From: Streptomyces sp. WM6378
Lineage (GTDB): Bacteria; Actinomycetota; Actinomycetes; Streptomycetales; Streptomycetaceae
Assembly (NCBI RefSeq): GCF_001279695.1
Contig: NZ_LGDD01000059.1
Location: 1-64,000, forward strand
Direction of reading: 5' to 3'
Length of the DNA stretch: 64,000 bases
The translations under genes and the position numbers were made by a program. Of the stretch, positions 25,352 to 34,863 are shown piece after piece; position 1 is the stretch's first letter, and each line of letters starts with the position of its first letter. The notes below the pieces were generated by a model that worked only from the letters and a program-made list of their open reading frames with translations, ran no database searches and was not told where the DNA came from.

Positions 25352-26707
25352 TTAGGCGTGCGGACGTTGCAACCCCGTTGCGAGGCCCTGTTCGCCCTGC
25401 AATTCCGTCAACTTGGCCTGCACTGCCGCCCGTTGGCAGCTCGGCAGGACCGTCGCCAGGGCCTGCCACACCGGCAGGTCGTCCTCGCCCCACGGGCTGT
25501 ACGCCCAGTCGGCCAGCAACCCCGGGTCGGCGCGGGCCAGCAGCGCGGCCCGTAGCTGGTCGGCCAGGCGTCGGCGCAGACGAGTCACCGCGGGCGCCCG
25601 CGAACCCGGCAGGAGCGGGCCGGCGTACACCGTCATGGCCGCGGCCACCGCGCCCGAGCCGAGGCGTCGGGCCACCGCGTCGAAGTCCGCGTCCACGGGT
25701 GCGGTCAGCCGGTAGGGGCGGGAGGCGAGGAGTTCCGGGCCCAACAGCCGTCGAAGTCGGGACAGTTCGGCCCGCAGCGTCACCGGGCTGACGGTCTCGT
25801 CCTCGTACAGGGACACCAGCAGTTCGTCGCCGCTCAGGCCCTCGGGGTGGCGGGCGAGGAGGACCAGGATTTCGCTGTGGCGGTGGCTCAGGCGGAGCTT
25901 GCGGCCGCCCGCGACGAGCAGCGCCTCGTCCCTGCCCAGAGCGCTGAGAGAGATCGTTTCGTGCGTCAACGGCGGTGCGAGCAGGGCGAGTTCGGCCTCC
26001 GCGGTCCGTGCCACGGCCTGGACGAAGCCCAGGCTGTGCGGGTGGGCGAGGCCGTCGCCGCCGGTCAGGTCGACGGCGCCGAGCAGTCGTCCCGTACGCG
26101 GGTCGTGCACGGGGGCGGCCGCGCAGGTCCACCGCTGGACCGGGCGGCGGAAGTGCTCGGCCGAGAACACCTGGACCGGGCGGTCCTCGGCGAGGGCGGT
26201 GCCGGGCGCGTTGGTGCCCACGGCCGACTCGGCCCAGCGGGCGCCGGGTACGAAGTTCATCCGTCCGGCCGCGCCGCGCGTTCGCGGATGGCCCTCGACC
26301 CACAGCAGCCGCCCCTGTGCGTCGCACACGGCCATCAGGTGCTCGCCGTCACCCGCGTACCTCCCGGTCAGTTCCCGTATCACCGGCATGACGCGGGCGA
26401 GTGGATGGCCGTCGCGGTGCCCGGCGAGCTCCTCCTCGCCGAGTTCCACACAGGCCGCGCCGTCCGGACTGACCCGGGCCCGCGCGGACCGCCGCCAGGA
26501 CGCCGCCACCAGCGGACGCACCGGGCGCACCACCCGCCCGTCAGTGGTGAACTCCTCGTGTGCGCGCCGGAGTTGGCCGCTTCGCTCGACAGGGTCGACC
26601 CCCGCCTCCAGAGCCACCCAGGACTCGTTCCGCCCGTCCGTCAACTCGGCCTCCCCGCACACCGTATGGACCGCCCCCATCGTGGTCCCGGAGAAGCGGC
26701 CCGACAA
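25352..26707 (-). CDS. GAF-domain transcriptional regulator
   Basis: 451 residues from ATG 26707 (an internal ATG at 26680 is also possible). Residues ~40-250 match the sensor half of AcoR-like activators: [20 protein letters not shown], then a GAF domain ([58 protein letters not shown]). The sigma54-type AAA domain of AcoR is absent. A winged-helix-like domain replaces it ([35 protein letters not shown]), as expected in a genus without sigma54. It probably activates the adjacent aldehyde dehydrogenase gene. Confidence 0.8.
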   Translation of the reverse strand: MSGRFSGTTMGAVHTVCGEAELTDGRNESWVALEAGVDPVERSGQLRRAHEEFTTDGRVVRPVRPLVAASWRRSARARVSPDGAACVELGEEELAGHRDGHPLARVMPVIRELTGRYAGDGEHLMAVCDAQGRLLWVEGHPRTRGAAGRMNFVPGARWAESAVGTNAPGTALAEDRPVQVFSAEHFRRPVQRWTCAAAPVHDPRTGRLLGAVDLTGGDGLAHPHSLGFVQAVARTAEAELALLAPPLTHETISLSALGRDEALLVAGGRKLRLSHRHSEILVLLARHPEGLSGDELLVSLYEDETVSPVTLRAELSRLRRLLGPELLASRPYRLTAPVDADFDAVARRLGSGAVAAAMTVYAGPLLPGSRAPAVTRLRRRLADQLRAALLARADPGLLADWAYSPWGEDDLPVWQALATVLPSCQRAAVQAKLTELQGEQGLATGLQRPHA

Positions 26708-26732
26708 GCAGCCCCGGGTGACCGGCCGCCGC

Positions 26733-27308
26733 TCAGGCGAAGTTCACCAGCCTGATGTACCGCACCCAGTCCCACTCGGGCCCCGGGTCGGTGTGGTCGG
26801 TGCCGGGGACCTGGTAGTGGCCGAGGATGTGCTCGCGGTCCTTCGGGATGCCGTACCGGTCGCAGATGGACGCGGTGAGCGCCGCCGACTTCTCGTACAG
26901 CGCGTTCGTGAAGTAGGCGGGCTGGTCGATCCAGCCCTCGTGTTCGATGCCGATGCTGCGGGTGTTGTAGTCCCAGTTCCCGGCGTGCCAGGCGATGTCG
27001 TGCTCCCGGACCATCTGTGCGAGGTATCCGTCGGCGGAGCGAGTCACATAGTGCGCGGACACCTTCTTCGCCGGGTTCTGGAAGATGTCGACGGTGTTCG
27101 ACCAGGTTTCCTGCGTGACGTGGATGATGACGTAGTCGATCGGATACGTCGAAGGCCTGGTGGATGCGGTGTAGTTGGAGGTCGAAGCAGGCATCCAGTG
27201 CGCGCCCGGATAGCCCGTGGTGCCGTCCGCCGCAGCCTCGGTCGCCGGGAACAGGAAGCCGGCGGCGGCCGAGGCGGCGGCGCCCTGGAGGAGTCTTCTT
27301 CGGTTCAT
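26733..27308 (-). CDS. Tat-exported N-acetylmuramoyl-L-alanine amidase
   Basis: 191 residues from ATG 27308 (MNRRRLLQGAAASAAAGFLF), a twin-arginine signal; an ATG five codons earlier only adds residues before it. The mature protein is an amidase_2 / PGRP-like zinc enzyme: YVIIHVTQETW (zinc His), SAHYVTRSADGYLAQMV, AWHAGNW, SIGIEHEG and ILGHYQVPGTDHTDPGPEWD (zinc His and the HTDPG site). It cleaves the bond between muramic acid and the stem peptide outside the cell. The formamidase gene ends 15 bases upstream on the same strand. Confidence 0.9.
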   Translation of the reverse strand: MNRRRLLQGAAASAAAGFLFPATEAAADGTTGYPGAHWMPASTSNYTASTRPSTYPIDYVIIHVTQETWSNTVDIFQNPAKKVSAHYVTRSADGYLAQMVREHDIAWHAGNWDYNTRSIGIEHEGWIDQPAYFTNALYEKSAALTASICDRYGIPKDREHILGHYQVPGTDHTDPGPEWDWVRYIRLVNFA

Positions 27309-27323
27309 GGGCGTGCTCCTCAA

Positions 27324-28352
27324 CTAGGCTGAAAGGGAGGGGAGTTGGACTGCCTGCTCGCGCAGGTGGCGGTGCAGGCCCCGGTGCGGCTCGCCCCGCC
27401 GGGGCAGCCACTCCTTGCGGATCTTCGCGACACAGGTGTAGTTGGTGTCGCAGACGTTGGCCAGCGGAGCCTCGCCCGCCTGGCTCACGAATTGGTAGGC
27501 GTCCAGCGCGGAAAGGCCGTAGTCGCGCTCCAGCCAGCGCACCAGGTCCAACTGCGAGATGCGGAAGGCGTCTTCGAGGGGGCGCGCCGAGCCCGTCGAC
27601 ATGATGTGTGTGTCGGACTCGATGCGTGGCCAGGGTGTCTCGACGCCCTTGAGGAGCTCGACCACGACGACCGTGTTCATGGCGCACTCCACGGCCACCC
27701 CACATGTCTCGCCCTCGCCCTGGCGGGCGTGCCCGTCGCCGAGACTGAACAGGGCGCCCTCCACATTGACCCCGAGATAGCAGGTCACACCCGCCCGCAT
27801 CTCCGGCGTGTCCATGTTCCCGCCGTGGGCGTCCGGGACCAGGGCGGAGCGCACCTCCAGGTTGGCGGGGGCCACGCCGACCGTGCCGTGCATCGGGTCC
27901 ATCGGCAGCTCGATCTCGATGTCGCTCTCACGGGCCCGGAACAGACACGTCCCGCGCGTCCGGTCGAGCTCCCACATCCACACCACCTCGGGCAGCGGCG
28001 GCTGGAGCGTCGCCGTCGCATGGGTGGAGGTGAGCGCGCCGAACAGGGGGACGGTCGTGGACGCGGCCCAGTCGCGCGCGGGCCGGATCGACACGAAGTG
28101 CACGGCGAGGGTGTCGCCCGGTTCTGCGCCCTCGACGTAGAACGGCCCGGTCTGCGGATTGAGGAACGGGAACTCGCAGACGCGGGACACCAGATCGCGC
28201 TCGGAACGCACCCGCCCGGCGAAGCAGTCCTCGGTGTACAGGTCAAGGGCGGTCCCGGGGGTGATGCGCGCCACCGGGGCAGCGCCCCCGAACGTCCAGG
28301 CGTACTCGTTCTCCTTGGGCCGCACGGTCAGGATTCGGGGATCGTCGCTCAT
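27324..28352 (-). CDS. Acetamidase/formamidase family hydrolase
   Basis: 342 residues. FmdA_AmdA family signatures are GPFYVEGAEPGDTLAVHF, MDPMHGTVGVAP, PDAHGGNMDTPEMRAGVTCY and SLGDGHARQGEGETCGVAVE. These zinc-dependent enzymes hydrolyse formamide or short amides to ammonia and the acid. The start overlaps the permease stop by four bases (28349-28352), so the permease and amidase are co-translated. The permease may import the amide or an amino-acid-like substrate. Confidence 0.9.
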   Translation of the reverse strand: MSDDPRILTVRPKENEYAWTFGGAAPVARITPGTALDLYTEDCFAGRVRSERDLVSRVCEFPFLNPQTGPFYVEGAEPGDTLAVHFVSIRPARDWAASTTVPLFGALTSTHATATLQPPLPEVVWMWELDRTRGTCLFRARESDIEIELPMDPMHGTVGVAPANLEVRSALVPDAHGGNMDTPEMRAGVTCYLGVNVEGALFSLGDGHARQGEGETCGVAVECAMNTVVVVELLKGVETPWPRIESDTHIMSTGSARPLEDAFRISQLDLVRWLERDYGLSALDAYQFVSQAGEAPLANVCDTNYTCVAKIRKEWLPRRGEPHRGLHRHLREQAVQLPSLSA

Positions 28353-29836
28353 CCTCGTACTGCTCCTGTCTCCTCGTGGTCCTCATCGGGATCGATGAGG
28401 TGAACGCGGCCGGTCCCTGCAAGGCGCTCGGGGTGCCGGCGCGCCACCGTCACGAGCACGACGACCCCGATCGCCATCCACGCCCCGACGACGGGCCCGG
28501 CGTACGACACCGGGGGCGTGAGCTCGGCGACGAAGCTGAAGGCCGGGATCCCCGCCGCGGTGAGCAGTGCCGGGACGAACGCGGCGATGCCGAGCACCGG
28601 GAACAGCACATGCCGCACCGGGCTGAACAGTTCGCGGCGCCGCCGCAGAAAGTATCCGGCGCAGGCCAGGTCGGCCACGATGTACACGCCGATGATCACC
28701 GTGACGATGACCGTGGCGAGCAGGGCGAACGCCGTCACCGGGCCGTACCGGAGGCCGAGCCCCAGCATGGCGGCCACCGCCACGACGAACTGCACGGCGA
28801 CGCCGGTGACGGGAGAGCGGTGGCGGGGGTGCAGGCGGGTGAACGAGCGGGGGAAGAACCCGATCCGGCCGAGCGCGAAGGCCGTACGCGTCGACACGTT
28901 GGAAGACGCGTTGGCGTTCCCGATCGTCGAGTTGACCACGGCCAGGAAGAGGACGACCCAGAACAGCCCGAACGAGGCTCGCGCCACGCCCTCCCACGAG
29001 GCGTCGCCGGACGCCCCGAAGCCGGCGAACCGGTCGGGGCCGAAGTAGACCGCCATCGCGTACGTGGTCACGACGTACACCACCCCGATGGAGAGAGCCG
29101 CCCCGAACACCGCCCGGCGCATCGTGCGTTGCGGGTCCTTGGCCTCTTCGGCGAGCGGGGCGGCCGACTCGAACCCGGCGAAGGCGAGCACCGTATAGAC
29201 GGAACCGGCGAACACCCCGCCGATTCCGCTGTAACCCCGCGCGGTGTGCGAAGTGCCGAACACGGTAAGGGTGTTGTGGGACCCGGCCGCCGCGATGAGC
29301 ATCACCGCGAAGGCCATGAACACCAGCACCTCGAAGATGCCGAGCACCGTGCCGAACCGGGCCGAGGCCCGCACTCCGAAGAAGCCCGTGACCGCTATGA
29401 CGACCGCCCCGGCCAGCGACCACGGCCACCACAGGTCCGCCGGATACGATGCCCACTGCTGGTGCAGGGTGCCCGCCGTGGTGAAGCCGAGCTGGAGCAG
29501 CGGCAGGGGCGGTACGAGCACCTCGACGAACACATAGCCCCAGCCGACCAGGAAGCCGACCGCCGGATGCAGCCCCTGCGCACTGTAGGTGGCGACCGAA
29601 CCGGCGGCGGGCAGGTGCTGGGCGAGCTCCGCCACGCACGACGCCGTGAACAGGCACGCCACCAACGCCACCAGGACCGACAGCGGCAGGCTGCCGCCCG
29701 CGAACGCGGCGCCCGCCGGAATCGACGCGGCGACGGCAGCCGCGGGCGCCATCGCGGTGACGCTCTGGAAGAGGACCTCACGCAGACCGACGGCGTTCTT
29801 CGCCAGCCCCGTACCCGCACTGGATTCCCCCGGCAC
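28349..29836 (-). CDS. APC-family amino acid permease
   Basis: 495 residues with about 12 hydrophobic segments. APC features include the N-terminal LREVLFQSVTAMAPAAAVAA, the loop AFAGFESAAPLAEEAKDPQR (the classic GFE..A..AEE motif) and NANASSNVSTRTAFALGRIG. It is a cytoplasmic-membrane secondary transporter for amino acids or amines. It is first in a unit with the formamidase and probably the amidase. The permease GFE motif lies at about residues 225-240. Confidence 0.88.
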   Translation of the reverse strand: MPGESSAGTGLAKNAVGLREVLFQSVTAMAPAAAVAASIPAGAAFAGGSLPLSVLVALVACLFTASCVAELAQHLPAAGSVATYSAQGLHPAVGFLVGWGYVFVEVLVPPLPLLQLGFTTAGTLHQQWASYPADLWWPWSLAGAVVIAVTGFFGVRASARFGTVLGIFEVLVFMAFAVMLIAAAGSHNTLTVFGTSHTARGYSGIGGVFAGSVYTVLAFAGFESAAPLAEEAKDPQRTMRRAVFGAALSIGVVYVVTTYAMAVYFGPDRFAGFGASGDASWEGVARASFGLFWVVLFLAVVNSTIGNANASSNVSTRTAFALGRIGFFPRSFTRLHPRHRSPVTGVAVQFVVAVAAMLGLGLRYGPVTAFALLATVIVTVIIGVYIVADLACAGYFLRRRRELFSPVRHVLFPVLGIAAFVPALLTAAGIPAFSFVAELTPPVSYAGPVVGAWMAIGVVVLVTVARRHPERLAGTGRVHLIDPDEDHEETGAVRG

Positions 29837-30024
29837 GTCTGCTCCCTCTGTCGGTCAACAGCCAAGAGGCTAGCGACAGTTACCGTACGGTCCGGGGCGC
29901 TCGGGGCGGAAGGGGACGGGCGGTGCGGGCGGGGCGCCGCACATGCTGCGGCCCTTCGGGCAGGTTGACGCAACTTCCGCAGAAGGGTCGCGGGGGCGCC
30001 CCCTTTCCGCCGACTCTGGAGGGT

Positions 30025-30474
30025 ATGGCCACACCGCCCGTACCGCCCAAGCCGCCCGGTCCGCCGTACGGGCGGGGATTCGGACCGCCGCCAGCAGGGG
30101 GCTTCGGGCCGCCGCCGCTTCAGCCGCCGGGAGGGGGACGGCGCAGAGCTCCCTTTCTCGCCGTGGCGATCGTCGTGGCCGTCGTGGCGATCGCCGCCAT
30201 CGCCTTCGCGGTCACGCGGGGCGGCGGCGCCGAGAAGCCGCGCGGCCCTGCCGGGAGCAGCCCCGCGAGCCCGACGCCGACGCCGTCGCTCAGCCTGCCG
30301 AGCGGGTTTCCGACGTCCCTGCCCACCGTTCTGCCGTCCGAACTGCCCTCCCTGCCAACGGACTTGCCCAGCGGGTTTCCGACCATGTTGCCCAGTGGGT
30401 TCCCCACGGAATGGCCGAGCGGGGTCCCCTCCGGGGTGGAGGGGCTGGTGACGGCCGGCCGAACGCCGGGCTGA
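30025..30474 (+). CDS. Pro-rich single-span membrane protein with LPSGFPT repeats
   Basis: 149 residues from ATG 30025 behind GGAGGG. An N-terminal cytoplasmic Pro/Gly tail (residues 1-40) comes first, then RRR and one membrane span (FLAVAIVVAVVAIAAIAFAV). The exterior part consists of degenerate repeats around LPSGFPT, LPSELPS and LPTDLPS. No catalytic domain. The shape is of a cell-surface stalk or spacer. The function is unknown. It is isolated between two divergent units. Confidence 0.65.
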   Translation: MATPPVPPKPPGPPYGRGFGPPPAGGFGPPPLQPPGGGRRRAPFLAVAIVVAVVAIAAIAFAVTRGGGAEKPRGPAGSSPASPTPTPSLSLPSGFPTSLPTVLPSELPSLPTDLPSGFPTMLPSGFPTEWPSGVPSGVEGLVTAGRTPG

Positions 30475-30491
30475 ACGTCCCCGCGCCCGGC

Positions 30492-31757
30492 TCAGCCGCC
30501 GGCGCCCCCTTCCGCCGGCATCGTCTCCAGCGCCGCCGCCGGGTCCCGGTCCGCCGGGCCCGCCGGGGTCCAGCGGCCGCGCTCCTTGCGGTAGGGCCAC
30601 CACCGGCCGTCGCGGCCGAGCCGCAGCTGGGCACCCCGGCCGGTCACGGTCCAGCGGTTGCCGGCCGCCCGCAGCGCCGGGCGCTCGGCCTCGGGCCAGG
30701 CGCGGTCGAGCCCCGCGACGGCCCGGGCCAGCTCCTCCGCACCCGGAGCCCACTCCTCCTCAAGGGCCTGGAGCGACGCGGCCCCGCCGAGCCGCCAGGC
30801 GCGTACGGCCGCGGCCAGATCGGCGGGGCGTCGCCCCGAGGCGGTGGCGAGGCGTGCCGAGATCAGATTTTCGTGACACGAGGCGGCCAGGCGAACCGTG
30901 TCCTGATCCTCCGTCAACTCTGCCTCGAACGGGTGCAGTTCGTGCCCGGTCGCCAGCGCCTCCGCCAGCATGCGATGCGCCCGTGCCGCCGCGTCGGCGG
31001 CCAGGAATTCCAGCGCCGCCGGGTCGACACCCGGCTCCGGTGACGCCTCGGTGTCCAGGTGCGCGGGCTCGCCCGGCTCCGGCGGAAGGCGAGGGAGATC
31101 GGGCAGCGGCGGCACTATGTCCACGGCTGCGAACGCCTCCTTGGCCGGGACGCCCTGAGGTATCGCGGGCTCGTCCGAGAGCGGGCCCCCACTGCGCTCC
31201 TGCAACGCGTCGAGCAGCGGCCGCTCCGCGCGGCCCCGCATCAGCAGCAGGACGAACGGATCCTGGTCCAGGAGCCGCGCCACCTGATAGCAGAGGGCCG
31301 CCGAGTGCGGGCAGTGGTCCCAGGCCTCGCAGGTGCACTCGGCCTCCAAGTCGCCGATTGCGGGGAGGAGTTCGACCCCGGCGCTCGTCGCGTCCTCCAC
31401 GAGGTGCGGCGGCATCTCGCGGTCGAGCAGGGCCGCGACATGCCCCGCGCGCTCCGCCGCCATCGTCAGGAAGCGGTCCCAGTCGTCCTCGTCCAGCTCC
31501 TGCAGCAGCACGTCGCTGCGGTGCTGCGAACCGTCCCGGCCCCGTACGACCGCGGTGATCCGGCCCGGCCGAACCGTCACCGCGCCGACCGCGCCCGCGC
31601 GGGCGAGCCGGCGCCCCTCCTTGAGCTGCCTGCCGTCGAGGGCGGTGTCCTCCAGGGCCTTCAGCCAGGCCACGCCCCACCAACTGGTCGCGAAGCCGCG
31701 CCCGTGCGCGGGCGGCAGCGGTTCGAAGGTGCGCTCGTTCTCGTACGTGTCGCTCAT
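30492..31757 (-). CDS. SWIM zinc-finger protein
   Basis: 421 residues. The SWIM motif C-x-C-x5-C-x-H is Cys141, Cys143, Cys149 and His151 in ECTCEAWDHCPHSAALCY. The N-terminus (GRGFATSWWGVAWLKALED) is the block commonly found in SWIM proteins that partner SNF2 helicases. The start overlaps the helicase stop by four bases (31754-31757), so the two proteins are made together. The role is probably in DNA or chromatin-like transactions with that helicase. Confidence 0.88.
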   Translation of the reverse strand: MSDTYENERTFEPLPPAHGRGFATSWWGVAWLKALEDTALDGRQLKEGRRLARAGAVGAVTVRPGRITAVVRGRDGSQHRSDVLLQELDEDDWDRFLTMAAERAGHVAALLDREMPPHLVEDATSAGVELLPAIGDLEAECTCEAWDHCPHSAALCYQVARLLDQDPFVLLLMRGRAERPLLDALQERSGGPLSDEPAIPQGVPAKEAFAAVDIVPPLPDLPRLPPEPGEPAHLDTEASPEPGVDPAALEFLAADAAARAHRMLAEALATGHELHPFEAELTEDQDTVRLAASCHENLISARLATASGRRPADLAAAVRAWRLGGAASLQALEEEWAPGAEELARAVAGLDRAWPEAERPALRAAGNRWTVTGRGAQLRLGRDGRWWPYRKERGRWTPAGPADRDPAAALETMPAEGGAGG

Positions 31758-34603
31758 CGTCCGCTCCCTCGCAGCGCCACCAGATCCGTCAGCTCGGCAT
31801 CGGAGAGTTCGGTCAGCGCGGACTCGCCCGAGCCGAGCACCGAATCCGCCAACTCCCGCTTACGGTCCAGCATTTCGGCGATCCGGTCCTCGATGGTGCC
31901 CTCGGTGATCAGCCGGTGCACCTGGACCGGCTGGGTCTGGCCGATGCGGTAGGCCCGGTCGGTGGCCTGCGCCTCGACTGCCGGGTTCCACCAGCGGTCG
32001 TAGTGGACGACATGACCGGCCCGGGTGAGGTTCAGGCCGGTGCCAGCCGCCTTCAACGACAGCAAGAACACCGGTACTTGACCTTCCTGGAAGCGCCGCA
32101 CCATTTCCTCGCGGCGCACCACGGGCGTCCCGCCGTGCAGGAACAGCGTGGGCACACCGCGCGCCGCGAGGTGCTCCTCGATGAGCCGGGCCATCGAGAC
32201 GTACTGGGTGAAGACGAGGACCGAGCCGTCCTCGGCGAGGATGGTGTCCAGGAGCTCGTCGAGCAGCTCCAGCTTCCCCGAACGGCCGGTGATCTCGGGG
32301 TCGTCCTCCGTGAGGTACTGGGCGGGGTGGTTGCAGATCTGCTTGAGCGCGGTCAGCAGCTTCATCACCAGGCCGCGCCGCTCGAAGCCGTCCGCGCCGG
32401 AGATCTCGGCCAGCGTCTCGCGCACCACCGCCTCGTACAGGCCGGTCTGCTCCTTGGTGAGGGAGACGGCCCGGTCGGTCTCGGTTTTGGGCGGCAGCTC
32501 GGGAGCGATGCCCGGATCGGACTTGCGGCGGCGCAGCAGGAAGGGCCGCACGAGTCGGGAGAGCCGTTCGGCGGCCGCCGGGTCGGAGCCGCTCTCGGCG
32601 GCGGACGCGTACTTGGTGCGGAACGTGGCGAGCCGGCCGAGCAGGCCGGGCGTGGTCCAGTCGAGGATCGCCCACAGCTCGGAGAGGTTGTTCTCGACGG
32701 GCGTGCCACTGAGCGCCACCCGGGCCCGCGCCCCGATCGTACGCAGCTGTCGGGCGGTGGCGGAGTACGGGTTCTTGACGTGCTGGGCCTCGTCGGTGAC
32801 CACCATGCCCCACTGGGCGGCGGCCAGCTTGGCGGAGTCCAGGCGCATCGTGCCGTACGTGGTGAGCACGAACTCGCCGTCCGCCAGCGAGTCGAGCGAG
32901 CGGGAGGAGGCGTGGAAGCGGCGCACGGGCGTGTCCGGCGCGAACTTCTCGATCTCCCGCTGCCAGTTGCCCATGAGGGAAGTGGGGCAGACGACGAGGG
33001 TCGGGCCCGCCGTCGCCGGATCGCTCTGGCGGTGCAGATGCAGGGCGATGAGTGTGATCGTCTTGCCGAGGCCCATGTCGTCGGCGAGACAGCCGCCGAG
33101 GCCCAACGAGGTCATGTCGGCAAGCCAGTTGAGGCCGCGCAGCTGGTAGTCGCGCAACTGGGCGGTGAGCGCGGCCGGTTGGGCGACGGGCTGCTCGCGG
33201 TCGCCCTCGGGATCGGCGAGGCGGTCACGCAGGCGGGCCAGCCAGCCCGTCGCCTCGACGTCGACCCGGCGTCCGTCGATCTCGGTGGAGCCGGTCAGGA
33301 CGGCGGCGAGCGCGTCGACCGGGGTCACCTTGCGGTCCTGGGCCGTGCGGGCGCGCCGCACCTCCTCCGGATCGACGAGCACCCACTGGTCGCGCAGCCG
33401 CACCACGGGACGGTTCGCCTCGACGAGCAGGTCCAGCTCCTGCCGGGACAGCTCGGTGTCGCCCAGCGCGAACCACCAGTTGAACGCGAGCAGCGCGTCG
33501 GCGGACAGCACCGAGGGCGCCCCGGACTCGGTCCGCTCGGGCCCCTGGTCCTGCGGGCCGATCACCGCACGCGCCGCCAGCTTGCGGGACAGCTCCTTCG
33601 GCCAGTGCACCCGCACGCCGGTCGCGGCCAGCGTGCGCGAGGCCGCGCCGAGCAGCTCGGCCGCCTCCTCGTCGGCGAGCTCGACCGCGTCCGGCACGGC
33701 GGCCGAGAGCAGCGGGGCCAGCGGGGCCCAGGCGCGAGCCGCCCGGCGCAGGGCGAGCAGCGCGTCCATGCGGGCCCGGGGCCCGAACGCGGCGGCCGCA
33801 CCGGATCCCGCCCACACCTCGGCGGCGTCCGCGACCAGCGCGGGATCGCTGACGCTGTGCATCTGGAGCACGGCCCGGAACACCGGCCCCGCGCTTTCGG
33901 GGTCCGCCGAGGCGAGCCCCGGAAGTTCCACCCGCAGCGAGATCCGTACGCCCGCGTCGTGCCCGGCGGCCACATCGGCGGCCCAGGCCCGTTGCTCCGG
34001 CAGTCGCTGCGGCGCGTCGGCGGCGAAGGCCGGCCTCCCGGTGGCCCGCATCGCGGCGGGGGTACGCGGAAGGCCGTCGGCGACCGCGTCCAGGAAGGCG
34101 CGCAGGAGCCGCTCGGGCTCCGGAAGCAGCAGCGGTCCGGGTGCGTCGAGCGGTACGGCATGGGCCTCAGGCGGCATCGCGGCGGCCAGCTCGCGCACCT
34201 TGTCCAGCTCGTCGGCGCCGAGCGGACCGACCCGCCACGCGTCGTGGTCGCTCGCGGTCAGACCGGGCAACAGCAGTCCCCGCGCGGCGAGTTGAAGGGC
34301 GAGCAGGGCTGCCGTGCCCCAGAACGCGGCGGCGCGCGATGCCTGGGCCGAGGCGCGGGCCCGGGTGAGCACGGGCAGCGCGTCGCGAACCGGCAGCAGG
34401 AGGGCGCGCACGTCGTGGAGCGCGACGTCCGCGCCGACGACGGTGAGGTCCTCGACGGTGCCGGGCGCGGCCGGGGGCGCTTCGCCTTCCGGGTGCCAGA
34501 AGGCCATCCGGCCGGTGCGGGAGGGATCGGCGGGCAGGAAGGTCACGGAACAGCGGGCGAGTTCGGCGAGCTGGGGCGGCGTGGGAGCGGGGAGCCTCTG
34601 CAC
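31754..34603 (-). CDS. SNF2-family DNA helicase/translocase
   Basis: 949 residues. The SNF2 motor fills the C-terminal half: LADDMGLGKTITLIALHL (Walker A), TDEAQHVKNP (Walker B, DEAQ), VALSGTPVENNLSELWAILD, then in the second lobe VLVFTQYVSMARLIEEHLA, SLKAAGTGLNLTRAGHVVHY and ATDRAYRIGQTQPVQVHRL. The first 400 residues are an Ala-rich domain of the SNF2_assoc type that precedes bacterial SNF2 motors. It is an ATP-driven translocase acting on duplex DNA; the cellular target is unknown. It is in an operon with the SWIM protein. Confidence 0.92.
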   Translation of the reverse strand: MQRLPAPTPPQLAELARCSVTFLPADPSRTGRMAFWHPEGEAPPAAPGTVEDLTVVGADVALHDVRALLLPVRDALPVLTRARASAQASRAAAFWGTAALLALQLAARGLLLPGLTASDHDAWRVGPLGADELDKVRELAAAMPPEAHAVPLDAPGPLLLPEPERLLRAFLDAVADGLPRTPAAMRATGRPAFAADAPQRLPEQRAWAADVAAGHDAGVRISLRVELPGLASADPESAGPVFRAVLQMHSVSDPALVADAAEVWAGSGAAAAFGPRARMDALLALRRAARAWAPLAPLLSAAVPDAVELADEEAAELLGAASRTLAATGVRVHWPKELSRKLAARAVIGPQDQGPERTESGAPSVLSADALLAFNWWFALGDTELSRQELDLLVEANRPVVRLRDQWVLVDPEEVRRARTAQDRKVTPVDALAAVLTGSTEIDGRRVDVEATGWLARLRDRLADPEGDREQPVAQPAALTAQLRDYQLRGLNWLADMTSLGLGGCLADDMGLGKTITLIALHLHRQSDPATAGPTLVVCPTSLMGNWQREIEKFAPDTPVRRFHASSRSLDSLADGEFVLTTYGTMRLDSAKLAAAQWGMVVTDEAQHVKNPYSATARQLRTIGARARVALSGTPVENNLSELWAILDWTTPGLLGRLATFRTKYASAAESGSDPAAAERLSRLVRPFLLRRRKSDPGIAPELPPKTETDRAVSLTKEQTGLYEAVVRETLAEISGADGFERRGLVMKLLTALKQICNHPAQYLTEDDPEITGRSGKLELLDELLDTILAEDGSVLVFTQYVSMARLIEEHLAARGVPTLFLHGGTPVVRREEMVRRFQEGQVPVFLLSLKAAGTGLNLTRAGHVVHYDRWWNPAVEAQATDRAYRIGQTQPVQVHRLITEGTIEDRIAEMLDRKRELADSVLGSGESALTELSDAELTDLVALRGSGR

Positions 34604-34863
34604 AGCGATAACGCATTCCTCAAATTTGACTACGTTGGCCGGAGCGGCCGAGGGTACAGGAAAGAACGGCCGGGCGGGGACTTCGCGAGGTGGCCTGCGT
34701 CACATGCGATCCGAGTGGGTGTTGCCAGCACCACCTACCGGCGCGGGGCAAGCCCCCGCCGGTAGAGGGGTGGTGGCTCCATGGTCGTCAAGGGGTGCCG
34801 ATCCGTACGTTCAGTCAGGTCAGCGCAGGGGACTGCGGGGGACGACCGACCACCGGAGACGTC

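Noticed and set aside
23766..25355. 529-codon plus-strand frame
   Set aside because: Antisense of the aldehyde dehydrogenase, whose catalytic Cys and Glu are clear.
31916..34765. 949-codon open frame on the plus strand
   Set aside because: Antisense to the SNF2 helicase; sequence is repetitive and motif-free.
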